From assembly GCA_934772445.1 (NCBI GenBank), contig CAKVMJ010000024.1:1-18232 (forward strand): a stretch of DNA of 18,232 nt. The letters run 5' to 3'. The notes under the pieces were generated by a model. The model was not told the origin of the DNA. It did no database searches and saw only the letters and a list, made by a program, of their open reading frames with translations. The translations under genes and the position numbers were made by a program. The DNA is from an uncultured Clostridia bacterium. Lineage in GTDB: Bacteria; Bacillota; Clostridia; Christensenellales; UBA1242. Numbering within the stretch: position 1 is the first letter of the stretch; the number at the start of each line of letters is the position of its first letter. Positions 7,514 to 16,163 of this stretch are shown piece after piece.

Positions 7514-8533
7514 CTATAATTCAATAATGTTAAAGCCTGCAGAACGAATTAGTCTATTAAAAACTGCCAATGAAACTCCATCAGTTTTTGGGCATCTAGC
7601 ATAAACTATTTTTGCATTCTCTTTATCTAATTCTCTTAAAACTTTGAATAAATTATGTGCTTGTTCTAATGGTCTTTCTTCTTTCCCATAAGTTTTAGAT
7701 TTTACATTAATCTTAGTTTCTTCACCATCAAACACCAATGCAAAAACACCCTCTTCATTATGATTTTCAACATAGTTTTTAAATCTATCGAAAGAACCTT
7801 TCAAAATAATAACTTTTGCATTTGGTGCATAATGCTTATATTTCATTCCTGGGGATAACACTTTTTCATCTTTACCTAAATCTTCCGTTATAGCTCTTGC
7901 CACTCTTACTTCCGAACCTAAAACTCTTTCCATATCCTCTTTTGTAATTACACCCGGTCTTAAAATTATTGGTACTTCATCTAAGCAAGAAACAACTGTT
8001 GATTCCACTCCTGCTAAACATTCGCCATCATCAATAATTAATGGTATTCTACCATTCATATCTTCAAAAACATCTATTGCGTTAGTTGGGCTAGGTTTTC
8101 CAGATAGGTTTGCACTTGGTGCAGATAAAGCTATTCCAGATTGCTCAATAATTTCGTGAACTACCTTATTTGATGGCATACGAATACCAACGCTATCAAG
8201 TCCACCGCAAGTTTCATCGCAAACCTTCTCTCCCCTTGGCATAATTATAGTTAGTGGACCCGGCCAAAAAGCATCCATTAATTTCTTTGCATTTTCAGGC
8301 ACTTCACGAACCAAACCTTTTAGCATATCTAAAGAAGAGATATGTACAATCAAAGGATTATCTAAAGGTCTGCCCTTTGCCATATAAATTTTCTTAATAG
8401 CTTCAGATTTTGTGGCATCAGCACCAAGTCCATAAACAGTTTCAGTTGGTATTCCAACAACTTCGCCCACCTTCAATAATTCGCAAGCTTTTTTTATACT
8501 CTCTTCACTTGCTTTTAAAATTTCCGTTTTCAT
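7514..8533 (-). CDS. tsaC: Threonylcarbamoyl-AMP synthase, two-domain Sua5/YwlC type
   Basis: The enzyme makes threonylcarbamoyl-adenylate from threonine, bicarbonate and ATP, the first step of tRNA t6A37 modification, which is essential in most bacteria. The 339 residues comprise an N-terminal YrdC domain (about 7-205) and a C-terminal Sua5 domain (about 240-339). Landmarks are P-T-E-T-V-Y-G-L-G (29-37), the K53-x-R55 pair followed by P-L-x-N-P-L-I-V-H, S-A-P-S-A-N-x-S-G (137-145), and the interdomain linker S-P-G-M-K-Y-K-H-Y-A-P (227-237). This is the long form (ywlC in Bacillus). Its start codon overlaps the stop of the upstream M60 peptidase gene as ATGA. GAAGG five bases before the ATG is its ribosome-binding site. 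No own promoter is visible, so expression seems tied to the peptidase operon. Confidence 0.96.
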   Translation of the reverse strand: MKTEILKASEESIKKACELLKVGEVVGIPTETVYGLGADATKSEAIKKIYMAKGRPLDNPLIVHISSLDMLKGLVREVPENAKKLMDAFWPGPLTIIMPRGEKVCDETCGGLDSVGIRMPSNKVVHEIIEQSGIALSAPSANLSGKPSPTNAIDVFEDMNGRIPLIIDDGECLAGVESTVVSCLDEVPIILRPGVITKEDMERVLGSEVRVARAITEDLGKDEKVLSPGMKYKHYAPNAKVIILKGSFDRFKNYVENHNEEGVFALVFDGEETKINVKSKTYGKEERPLEQAHNLFKVLRELDKENAKIVYARCPKTDGVSLAVFNRLIRSAGFNIIEL

Positions 8534-11500
8534 TTTAACCTTCTTGTTTTATTTCTTATTAATATCACAATTACCACTATACATAAAACGCCTAAGCCTG
8601 CAAGAGTTAGCCAAATAGCAGTTAAATCGTTGCCTTCATATTCTGCAACTAATTCCATATCACCTTTAATTTCAATATAATCGCCGATTTTATAAAGTTT
8701 ATCGCCATATCTTAAACCTACGAACTTACTACCCATTTTTTGGTATTTTTCTTCTATTTCTTCCACTTTAAATTTTGTGTTTGGTGAAACATAATAAGAA
8801 ACGGTTTCATTTGCATACTTAATAGTGATTAAAGGCTTATCATTAATAATTGGTTTTAGTTCCATATCTTCAGTAATTAAAATGCTTGAATTTGGTGCAA
8901 AAATATTATTTTTTATATCTTTCCAGCCAGCAAGATATTTGTTATTTCCAATAAAATTGGCTTCTAAATTTGGAATGGTAAAATATGAATTAGGAATTAA
9001 ATAATTTGTTTGAGATTTTGCTTCATTAAACCAAATAACCACTTTTGCTTTTTCTTTTATTGTTGCAACAAAAACTATATCACTTGTAATTGTTACGATT
9101 GTTTCTCTATAAATTTTTTCATCTCCATTTTGGAAATAATCTATATATAAGTTTTCTGCCAAATCATCAAATTCAAAAGGAAGATTTATTTTGCTATTTG
9201 GCACAACATAAATTTCTTTTGTTTTATTGCCAACATTTAAAGTTAACTTTGATTGATTTTTTACAACCAAATCATCGTTATTTTCTAAGCCAATATCATC
9301 TTTAGAAACATACTTATCTTCCCCCACTTCAAAATCAACCAAATCATCTTTTCCGCTTAAATTCTTAAATGTTAAAGAAATATTAGATGATGTTAGAACC
9401 AAATCATATTTATCTGAATTTTTGGTAACACTTTTTGAAAAAGATGTATTGGTAGGAACTCCAATTCGAGATAACTTATTATCTTCAAAAGTTACATTTC
9501 CATTTTCAACATATATAGATAGATAATCTCTATTATTATCTAAACTACTTGATTTAAAGCTAGCAAATGCGTTTGAAATGCTTATAAATATGCTATCTGC
9601 TTTATCTGCAATATTAGCATTAACTTCTGAATTTTGAACAATTAATTTTCTTGTGTTGGTTGATGTTTTATGGAAAATTCCACCACCAATACTAGCGATA
9701 TTTGAATTTATTTTAGAATCAATAATATCGGTATAACCATCAACATAAATTGCACCACCAAATTTTGCTTTATTACTAGTAAACTTAGTTTGTTGCTTTA
9801 TATAAACAACGCCACCATTGTTATTATTTAAACCTCCACCATTTTCCAATGCTTCATTATTAACAAATTCTGAACCTAAAATAGTAATACTACCCTTATT
9901 AGATATTGCACCGCCATTATTTGATTTATTGCCATCAAATAAGCAATTTGTGATTGTGGCTCTACCTCTTGGAGCGTTGCAATTAATTGCACCGCCAAAT
10001 CTAGCAGAACTAGAATTTAAAGCTTGGTTATTTACGAATTTAACATTAGTTATATTTATTGTTGATGCTTCAAAATATATAGCACCACCATTTAATGATG
10101 TTATGTTATCCCTAAAAATTAGGTTTTGAGCATTAAACACAGCACCATTCTCCAAATAAACCAAACTGCCTTCTTGGTTAATATTCTCACCTGAAATTGT
10201 TAGTTTGTCTGAGCCATCTATTGTTAAAGTTACATTTGCTTTTATTGAGATTAAATGTCCAGTACTTTTTCTTTTAATGCAAGCATTGTTTTCAACAATA
10301 AGTTTTAAATTTTTATCAAATACCAAACTACCTTCTTCTGTATCTTTTAAAAGAATAATTGTGTTATCAGCTTCCGCATTTTTTATTGCATCTTCAATGC
10401 TATTATAAAATTTATTATCAATCTTACAAACAGACTTTTGACTTACTGGTTGTACTGAATCGGATAGACCAGTTTCGGATAAAGTTCTATCATAAGCTCT
10501 AATTTTATATGATGGAATATATGAACTTTTATATTCGGATTTATCTATAAATATTTGGTTTTTAGTAAAACCAATAACCTGATAGCCATCTTTTTCGTTT
10601 CCTTCCAAAATCTCATAGCCTAAATGTGATGGATTTGAGTTTGTAGGCAAAATTATAGAATAGCCTTCTTCCATTTGTGAAACCTTTACAATTTCCACGC
10701 TACTAGATAAATCATAGATATTTTCTGCTTTATTCTCCGTATTTAATGTGTAATAACTCTCATCAATATACCAAAGTTTTGGTTGAATTTTATCTGTAAT
10801 TAGATTAGTTTCTTTTGCAGATTGCATATAGTTTTTAAATGCTATACTTGCAGTATCTTGGCTAAAAATAGGGTCTTGAGTAGATAAATTATAGCCAAAT
10901 CTTTCAAAGTAGTAACTCAAATCTATGCCAGTGGCTAAAGATAAATAATAAATTTGTTTTTCAGTTGAATTTAGTCCTGTTGTGGAATAATTTCCAAATC
11001 TATATAAGTTTTCCATCTTTGCCCAAGATGATGGCATATAACTTTCAATCAACCACCAAACTAAAAAGTTTAATCTATTAGAATTAAAATAGCCATTTGT
11101 CCAAGTTCTATCAGATGCTAAATTTTCTAAGGTTTCCTTAAAGTTCCCTCTCTCTGCCACTTTTCTTAAAGCGGTTTCATCATATTTAGACATCATATTA
11201 TTTGAACATTCACTAACCGTTCTTTCTGGGTTATCCATACAATGCCCTATTTCGTGAGCAAATCCCCAGCCAAATGATGTACTATAAACAGTTGCACCAA
11301 TCCAGCCATCACCAAAAATTCCAACTTGTTCCATAAAAGCAAATGCAGCACCAAAAGGTTGAGCTAAACGGATATTTACATTTATATATTTGTTTCTTTT
11401 ATCATAATACGGTTCGTTTTCATTAAATTGAACACCATCAAACTTTAGCAATTCTTCCACAAAGTTATCCCAACTACTCAAGTTTGTTTCTGGACTTAAG

Positions 11501-12879
11501 TTTTCAGTTAAATACTTATTTTTTCCAACTGAGGCTAGAGTTGTGGATAAGAAGTGATTTCCCTCTATTTCCATCAAATCTAGCATTGTTTCACTATCAA
11601 AAGAATTGGTATAATCTGTTAAAAAGCTTTTAAATTCATTTACATCTGAATTAATTCTATAAACTGGAAATCTTGTTCCACCTTCTATATAAACCTTAAC
11701 AGAACCCACTTGTTCGGAACTTAAATATGGATTTTCAATATAGATTGGTCCGCCATTTAAAACTTTTGGATTTGTTAATTTCGTTTCATCAAAGGTTGGA
11801 GCAATAAATGTATTTTCTCCTCTTCTTAGAGAATATCTAATTTGCCAATTTGAATAATGAGAATAGTATTGAGAGAATAAAATATTAGGCAAAGGTGCAG
11901 AATCTGAAGCCTCAACATAAACTTTTATCACTTCGCCTTTCAAAGCATAAACGCCAGTTGATTGCTTATTTGTACCCATATAAACCATTTTTAGAGTACC
12001 GCTACAATAATTTCTAATATTGCCATATTGATGCAAAGAGCCATCTAAAGATGAAAACTCCCTAGTTTTATCATAAGATAGATTACCATTTATTATATCT
12101 TCAGCTCTATCAATTATTTTAGATAAAGAATCCTCATAGTTTACATAAGGTTTTAAAGAATCTCTTAAAGAATTTAGAGAAGTTAAGTCTTTATAATTTT
12201 CATTTAATGTAAGTTTGTTATAATCCGTGAAAAGACTTTGCAAGTTTTTCATTGCATCACTCTCAGGTTGTAAGAAAACAATTTCTCTTGCAGTTGCCAC
12301 ATATTTATGGCTTGTATTTACCTTAACATATTCAAAAGTTAAGCCAGTACATTCAATAGTTTCGCCAAAATTAAATATTACAGCATTATTAGTTGCGTTG
12401 CTTTCAAAATTTAGAGTTTTTATATAATCTTCTCCGCCGTTTTTGAAATGCAAAGCCAAACTTATTGGATATCCCCTACCTGCATTATTTTCACTTTGAT
12501 ACAATATCCTATCAATTGAAACCTTCTTTGAAAAGTTTATATCAATTTTATTTTGAAAATTAGATATTGTTTCTCCATCTATGGTATTTGTAACATTATT
12601 ATCATATAAAGATTTCCAAGCAGTATTAAAATTTCTATCAAAGGCATAACTCAATAGGTTGCTGAATAGTTCTCCACCATTATTTGAATATGTAAATAAA
12701 TTAGATGGGATTGAATAAATATCTAAATAACTATCCCCTTTTTTAATATCCGTTTCAGATAAAATATCAACGCTTGTTTCATCTAAAGCCATATAAGCTT
12801 TGCTTGGATAAAACAAACAAGATAATATCACAGAAAAAAATAATATAATCATTAAAGCAGATTTTTTCAAAACTCTCAT
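8530..12879 (-). CDS. Large cell-surface M60-type zinc metallopeptidase
   Basis: The 1449-residue protein is probably exported and membrane-anchored. Domains in order are: a signal peptide (hydrophobic 8-24, likely cleavage after A28); an F5/8C-like discoidin or carbohydrate-binding domain (about 50-205); a helical linker; M60-associated and catalytic regions (about 270-655); a fibronectin-III-like segment (about 730-805); a beta-helix region with Chlamydia-type Pmp repeats (about 820-1140); three InlB-like beta modules (about 1220-1416); a membrane helix (about 1419-1441); and the tail K-T-R-R-L-K. The zinc site is H542-E543-I-G-H546 with E557 as third ligand, inside the M60 pattern E-x-x-N-N. 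G-G-P-I-Y-I-E-N-P and F-P-V-Y-R upstream also fit M60. Family members cleave host glycoproteins such as mucins, so a host surface target is plausible but inferred. No LPxTG motif is present. It heads an operon with tsaC (ATGA overlap). Confidence 0.93.
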   Translation of the reverse strand: MRVLKKSALMIILFFSVILSCLFYPSKAYMALDETSVDILSETDIKKGDSYLDIYSIPSNLFTYSNNGGELFSNLLSYAFDRNFNTAWKSLYDNNVTNTIDGETISNFQNKIDINFSKKVSIDRILYQSENNAGRGYPISLALHFKNGGEDYIKTLNFESNATNNAVIFNFGETIECTGLTFEYVKVNTSHKYVATAREIVFLQPESDAMKNLQSLFTDYNKLTLNENYKDLTSLNSLRDSLKPYVNYEDSLSKIIDRAEDIINGNLSYDKTREFSSLDGSLHQYGNIRNYCSGTLKMVYMGTNKQSTGVYALKGEVIKVYVEASDSAPLPNILFSQYYSHYSNWQIRYSLRRGENTFIAPTFDETKLTNPKVLNGGPIYIENPYLSSEQVGSVKVYIEGGTRFPVYRINSDVNEFKSFLTDYTNSFDSETMLDLMEIEGNHFLSTTLASVGKNKYLTENLSPETNLSSWDNFVEELLKFDGVQFNENEPYYDKRNKYINVNIRLAQPFGAAFAFMEQVGIFGDGWIGATVYSTSFGWGFAHEIGHCMDNPERTVSECSNNMMSKYDETALRKVAERGNFKETLENLASDRTWTNGYFNSNRLNFLVWWLIESYMPSSWAKMENLYRFGNYSTTGLNSTEKQIYYLSLATGIDLSYYFERFGYNLSTQDPIFSQDTASIAFKNYMQSAKETNLITDKIQPKLWYIDESYYTLNTENKAENIYDLSSSVEIVKVSQMEEGYSIILPTNSNPSHLGYEILEGNEKDGYQVIGFTKNQIFIDKSEYKSSYIPSYKIRAYDRTLSETGLSDSVQPVSQKSVCKIDNKFYNSIEDAIKNAEADNTIILLKDTEEGSLVFDKNLKLIVENNACIKRKSTGHLISIKANVTLTIDGSDKLTISGENINQEGSLVYLENGAVFNAQNLIFRDNITSLNGGAIYFEASTINITNVKFVNNQALNSSSARFGGAINCNAPRGRATITNCLFDGNKSNNGGAISNKGSITILGSEFVNNEALENGGGLNNNNGGVVYIKQQTKFTSNKAKFGGAIYVDGYTDIIDSKINSNIASIGGGIFHKTSTNTRKLIVQNSEVNANIADKADSIFISISNAFASFKSSSLDNNRDYLSIYVENGNVTFEDNKLSRIGVPTNTSFSKSVTKNSDKYDLVLTSSNISLTFKNLSGKDDLVDFEVGEDKYVSKDDIGLENNDDLVVKNQSKLTLNVGNKTKEIYVVPNSKINLPFEFDDLAENLYIDYFQNGDEKIYRETIVTITSDIVFVATIKEKAKVVIWFNEAKSQTNYLIPNSYFTIPNLEANFIGNNKYLAGWKDIKNNIFAPNSSILITEDMELKPIINDKPLITIKYANETVSYYVSPNTKFKVEEIEEKYQKMGSKFVGLRYGDKLYKIGDYIEIKGDMELVAEYEGNDLTAIWLTLAGLGVLCIVVIVILIRNKTRRLK

Positions 12880-12902
12880 AACATCTCTCCTATAACTAGA
12901 TT

Positions 12903-12932
12903 ATTATATCATATCAAATATATTTTTAACAA
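12903..12932 (-). promoter_or_regulatory. Promoter of the M60 peptidase-tsaC operon
   Basis: On the minus strand TTGTTA (12927-12932) and TATAAT (12903-12908) are 18 nt apart. TGA directly before the hexamer makes an extended -10 (TGATATAAT). Transcription should start near 12896 with a leader of about 17 nt carrying AGGAG. It begins just beyond the terminator of the upstream operon, which supports separate control. Confidence 0.65.
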
Positions 12933-12948
12933 TAATTGCATAAAAAAA

Positions 12949-12969
12949 GCCTATATATTTTATATAGGC
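12949..12969 (-). terminator. Terminator of the GLUG-HdeD operon
   Basis: A perfect 9-bp stem (gcctatata / tatataggc) with a 3-nt loop is followed on the minus strand by a seven-T run. It lies 7 nt beyond the stop codon at 12977. Confidence 0.85.
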
Positions 12970-12976
12970 AATTTAT

Positions 12977-13558
12977 TTATTTTATTTCTTCAACATAAAT
13001 ATGTTCTTGGTCATCAATTAATTTTTTCTTAGCATCTCTAATCTTTTTAGAGAATGTTAGAGTTATAATCATTCTTCTAACTCCGCCCACAATCAATGAA
13101 ATTCCAGCGAATATCATAACTGTTTCAAAATTAGAGAACATAACCACAATTCCTAAGCAAGCAGTTAATAAAGATAAGATAAATAATAAGAACCAACCTT
13201 TAATTCCAGCTCTTGCGCAGTTCATACTATCAGATAGTGAAACCGCCGAATCAACAACAATATATAAGCCAAATAAAACTGTTACAATGCTTTTTATTGA
13301 ATTTGGATAAACTAAGCAGAAAACTCCTAGAATTGTAGTTAAAACCGCTAAGATGAAAATGTATTCACCCATAATATGCTCGTAAGCAAAGAATCTAACA
13401 AGCATTAAAAATCCAACAGAAATTAGCGAACAACCAAAAACAATACATATTGCATCTCCGCTAGTTTTAGGCAAAGCAACGCATAAAATTCCAAGAACAA
13501 TTGTTAATATAGAAATTATAATACTATCCCATTTAACTTCTTTAAATAATTCTTTCAT
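12977..13558 (-). CDS. HdeD/DUF308 family membrane protein
   Basis: The 193-residue integral membrane protein has six helices at about 12-29, 36-57, 65-85, 88-107, 121-141 and 146-165. The repeated pattern of small residues and prolines is typical of DUF308: G-I-x-x-V-x-x-P after helix 1, G-x-x-L-I-S-V-G in helix 2, and G-V-F-C-L-V-Y-P between helices 3 and 4. HdeD in E. coli is linked to acid resistance, but in Firmicutes the role of the family is unknown. A charged cytoplasmic tail (169-193) ends the protein. It lies 17 nt downstream of the GLUG-repeat gene, with AGAGGTG as ribosome-binding site, and shares its transcript. Family call is moderately strong; any function is open. Confidence 0.82.
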   Translation of the reverse strand: MKELFKEVKWDSIIISILTIVLGILCVALPKTSGDAICIVFGCSLISVGFLMLVRFFAYEHIMGEYIFILAVLTTILGVFCLVYPNSIKSIVTVLFGLYIVVDSAVSLSDSMNCARAGIKGWFLLFILSLLTACLGIVVMFSNFETVMIFAGISLIVGGVRRMIITLTFSKKIRDAKKKLIDDQEHIYVEEIK

Positions 13559-13575
13559 TTTTCACCTCTTTAATT

Positions 13576-15975
13576 TTATAGATACTCCCAAGCAAGCCCT
13601 GGTAATTTAACTTCGAGTTCCGCTCCATTCACTAAAACCACTTTTTTATCATCCCAAATCCAGCCAGATGTGGCTGTTCCTTTTATTCCAAATGCGAATC
13701 CAGTAATACTACTTGATGTTGATGAACCACTCATTGATGTTGATGAACCACTACTTGATGTAGAATATATTTTTTGATTTTGCATTTGTACTGCGGTTGC
13801 TCCTAAATATGGTGCAGTTGAACTGGTATTTCCACCATTTCCATATTTTGTTGCAGCAGTACAGAATACGCTCAAATATTTTATATTTGAATCCGCTATT
13901 TTTGAATAACCTACTATCCCTCCCACTGCACCTTTCAAATATGATGTAGATAATGAAGTAGCACGAGAAATACAATTTTTAATATCTACAAATGGTGCAT
14001 TTGTTGCAGTATCTGCAACACTACCTAAAATTCCACCAGCATAAGCATAAGCAGAAATATCGGAATCATTATAACAATTAGTAATTTCAAATAGTTCACC
14101 ACTAAATCTTCCAACTATTCCACCAGCTGAGAGAGTTGAATTAGAGCCCGATTGAGTTATTGCTCCATAATTTGCACAATCAACTATATATGCCCCATGA
14201 GTTATACCCATAACATCTACACCAGCACTAGATCTTGCAAAACCAACTATTCCACCAGCATTTCCTCCGCTAGTTGATTCTACTGTTGCATAATTTGCAC
14301 ATTGATATATTTTAGCCTTAGTTCCATCTTTAGAAGAACACGATATCTCTGATGCTAAACCACCAATATCACCAGAACCAGAAATAGCTCCCCTAACAAC
14401 AATTCTTTCAAGCGTTCCACTTAAAGCAGAGCATATAGCTGATGCACTACTATTTGTAACAGTTACATTCAAATTACTAACTTTACCACTTACATTGCCA
14501 AACAATGAGTTAGATGTTGCTCCTGTAAATTTTATTGTATGTCCACCACCATCATAATTTGCAGCTAAATCTGTTTGAGTTAGGCTAGAAGATGTTGTAA
14601 TATCTGCAGTTTGAGTAAATGTATATGATTCATTACCAAAATATTCGCTTGTGGCATATTTATTAAGATCTGCAACTGAGGCAATTGTATATTCTGTTTG
14701 AGTAGTTGAGTTTAAAGTTTCAAACCAAAGTCTTGGAAGTGCTAATGTTTGAGTTTCTCCATCAACAAGTATTTCAGCATCAGCCCAAACCCAGCCATCA
14801 GTAGCCTGACCATATGTTCCAAATGTCCAACCACTATAAGTACTTTTTGTTTGCATTAAAGCGGAAGATTTAGTACTACAACCTGAAATATTAGCATCAG
14901 TTATACCGCTAGAATAACTCGAAAAAAGATCATAATATTGAATTGATCCTGATGGATCCGTTAAATACGCTTCTAATGCATATCCACTACCAACACTAGT
15001 GGAATTAGCATATCCACCTAATAGTCCAACATTATTTCCGCTAAAATTTTGACTATAGTTATATACTTGATTAAGTTTTGTTTCCGCTGTTGCATGATTT
15101 GTTATACCACAAACTTTTCCTGAAGGTTCTGTTACGCCATCTGGGGTTATTAATTTAAGAGAACCAGTATTATAACATTTGGAAATTGCATCCATAGTGG
15201 CAGACATAGCATTACCGCTTCCACAAATTCCAACAACCGACCCTGTGGCGCTAAAAGATGTTAAATTTCCTTGATTAAAGCAATTTTCAATTGTTAAAGT
15301 CCCCATATCACCAGTCCAATAACCAACAATTCCGGCAACAAGGCTCGCATTTCGGGCTGTAATATTAGCATAGTTACCACAATTTCTAATAGTTGTGCCA
15401 CCATCAGATTGTAAAACTATACCTGCAACTATTCCGGTTGAAGAACTTGTAATATTTCCTTTAAAAATAACATTTTCTATTGTTCCAGCATTGCTATCGC
15501 CATGATTACCAAGTTGCAAGCAAACACCTGCATCTGCTGTGGAATTTTCATTTATGATTGTAACATTTTTTAGAGTTCCTGTAATTGTATTAAATAACGG
15601 AGTGGTTGCACCTGTAACCGTGATTGTATGACCATTTCCATTATATATACCTTCTAGATTAGTATAATAAAGGTTACCATCTGAAACTTCTAAATCCATA
15701 GTTTGCTTAAAATAATTACCAGCAGTGAACATATTATTTCTTGCATAGTAATTAAAAGTACCAACTCCTGCGGATGATGAATTTACTCCCACGCCTTCAA
15801 TTATGTAAGGGTCTGCTAATGTACCTGTACCTTTAGAAATTTCATACCCCATTTGCATATCCACATTCACAGATGCCGTGGTGGCAGCAAAAATACCAAC
15901 AATCATAATTGTTGCAAATAAAAACATAATTAATGGCAGAACTGTATAAAAAACTTTCTTAACTGTTCTATTCAT
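13576..15975 (-). CDS. Exported GLUG-type repeat protein, internally duplicated
   Basis: The 799-residue surface or secreted protein has an N-terminal hydrophobic segment (8-31) ending A-A-T-T-A-S-V, a likely signal peptide, and no C-terminal anchor. The body is rich in Ser, Thr, Gly, Asn and Ala. It carries many short repeats of the GLUG/beta-helix kind: G-G-I-V-G or V-A-G-I-V-G followed by C-x-N-x-G/A, seen for example at 213-240, 573-606 and 617-638. It consists of two related halves, about 55-420 and 428-799. Each opens with a G-x-G-H-T-I-x-x-T-G-A-T segment ending in L-F-N/L-F-G, and closes with F-G-x-x-G-x-A-T-x-G-W-x-W and L-P-x-L. A Ser/Thr linker (738-758) interrupts the second half. 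Adhesion or wall association would fit, without proof. Its start has GGAGG five bases before ATG. It is first in an operon with the HdeD-like gene. Confidence 0.85.
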   Translation of the reverse strand: MNRTVKKVFYTVLPLIMFLFATIMIVGIFAATTASVNVDMQMGYEISKGTGTLADPYIIEGVGVNSSSAGVGTFNYYARNNMFTAGNYFKQTMDLEVSDGNLYYTNLEGIYNGNGHTITVTGATTPLFNTITGTLKNVTIINENSTADAGVCLQLGNHGDSNAGTIENVIFKGNITSSSTGIVAGIVLQSDGGTTIRNCGNYANITARNASLVAGIVGYWTGDMGTLTIENCFNQGNLTSFSATGSVVGICGSGNAMSATMDAISKCYNTGSLKLITPDGVTEPSGKVCGITNHATAETKLNQVYNYSQNFSGNNVGLLGGYANSTSVGSGYALEAYLTDPSGSIQYYDLFSSYSSGITDANISGCSTKSSALMQTKSTYSGWTFGTYGQATDGWVWADAEILVDGETQTLALPRLWFETLNSTTQTEYTIASVADLNKYATSEYFGNESYTFTQTADITTSSSLTQTDLAANYDGGGHTIKFTGATSNSLFGNVSGKVSNLNVTVTNSSASAICSALSGTLERIVVRGAISGSGDIGGLASEISCSSKDGTKAKIYQCANYATVESTSGGNAGGIVGFARSSAGVDVMGITHGAYIVDCANYGAITQSGSNSTLSAGGIVGRFSGELFEITNCYNDSDISAYAYAGGILGSVADTATNAPFVDIKNCISRATSLSTSYLKGAVGGIVGYSKIADSNIKYLSVFCTAATKYGNGGNTSSTAPYLGATAVQMQNQKIYSTSSSGSSTSMSGSSTSSSITGFAFGIKGTATSGWIWDDKKVVLVNGAELEVKLPGLAWEYL
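13713..13760. repeat. 21-bp direct repeat coding for a Ser-rich linker
   Basis: Two near-identical 21-bp units and the beginning of a third (unit begins ttgatgttgatgaaccact) lie inside the GLUG-type gene and encode the Ser/Thr/Gly linker around residues 738-758. Such short in-frame repeats can change copy number by slippage without breaking the frame. Confidence 0.6.
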
Positions 15976-16064
15976 CTTTTCCTCCGTTTAACAAAACTGC
16001 CTTTAAGCAAATTGAATTATAGCGAAATCGAAAGCAATATTTGAAAGTAAATTAATATATATCT

Positions 16065-16083
16065 TAGTTTTTGATCAAAACTA
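16065..16083. repeat. Palindrome in the GLUG operon leader
   Basis: The 7-bp arms tagtttt / aaaacta surround TGATC, and the core TTTGATCAAA is a perfect 10-bp palindrome. A near copy, tttttgattaaaaac, lies at 16225-16239 on the other side of the distal promoter. It could be an operator for a dimeric regulator or an RNA hairpin in the leader. Chance is possible in AT-rich DNA. Confidence 0.45.
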
Positions 16084-16133
16084 TTTTAATATACTTATAA
16101 ATTTATATATATTTATATATAATCTTACAATTT

Positions 16134-16163
16134 ATTATATATCTTAATCCAATGATTAGTCAA
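16134..16163 (-). promoter_or_regulatory. Strong promoter of the GLUG-HdeD operon
   Basis: On the minus strand TTGACT (16158-16163) and TATAAT (16134-16139) are separated by 18 nt, the closest match to the sigma-A consensus in this window. Expected transcription start is near 16127. Confidence 0.6.

Noticed and set aside
9818..10129. 103-codon open frame on the plus strand
   Set aside because: It is antisense to the Pmp-repeat region of the peptidase; its pattern reflects the repeats on the other strand.
9780..10140. Possible CRISPR or DNA repeat array
   Set aside because: The repetition is at protein level (G-G-A-I and F-x-x-N) with variable DNA and variable spacing.
8530..12879. Mycoplasma-type genetic code (TGA read as Trp)
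   Set aside because: TGA terminates this gene exactly at the overlapping tsaC start, and no internal TGA occurs in the other long genes.
12790..12879. Lipoprotein signal in the M60 peptidase (Cys21 after I-L-S)
   Set aside because: The residues before Cys do not fit a good lipobox and are followed by more hydrophobic residues and an A-x-A-like site; with a C-terminal membrane helix a lipid anchor is not needed.
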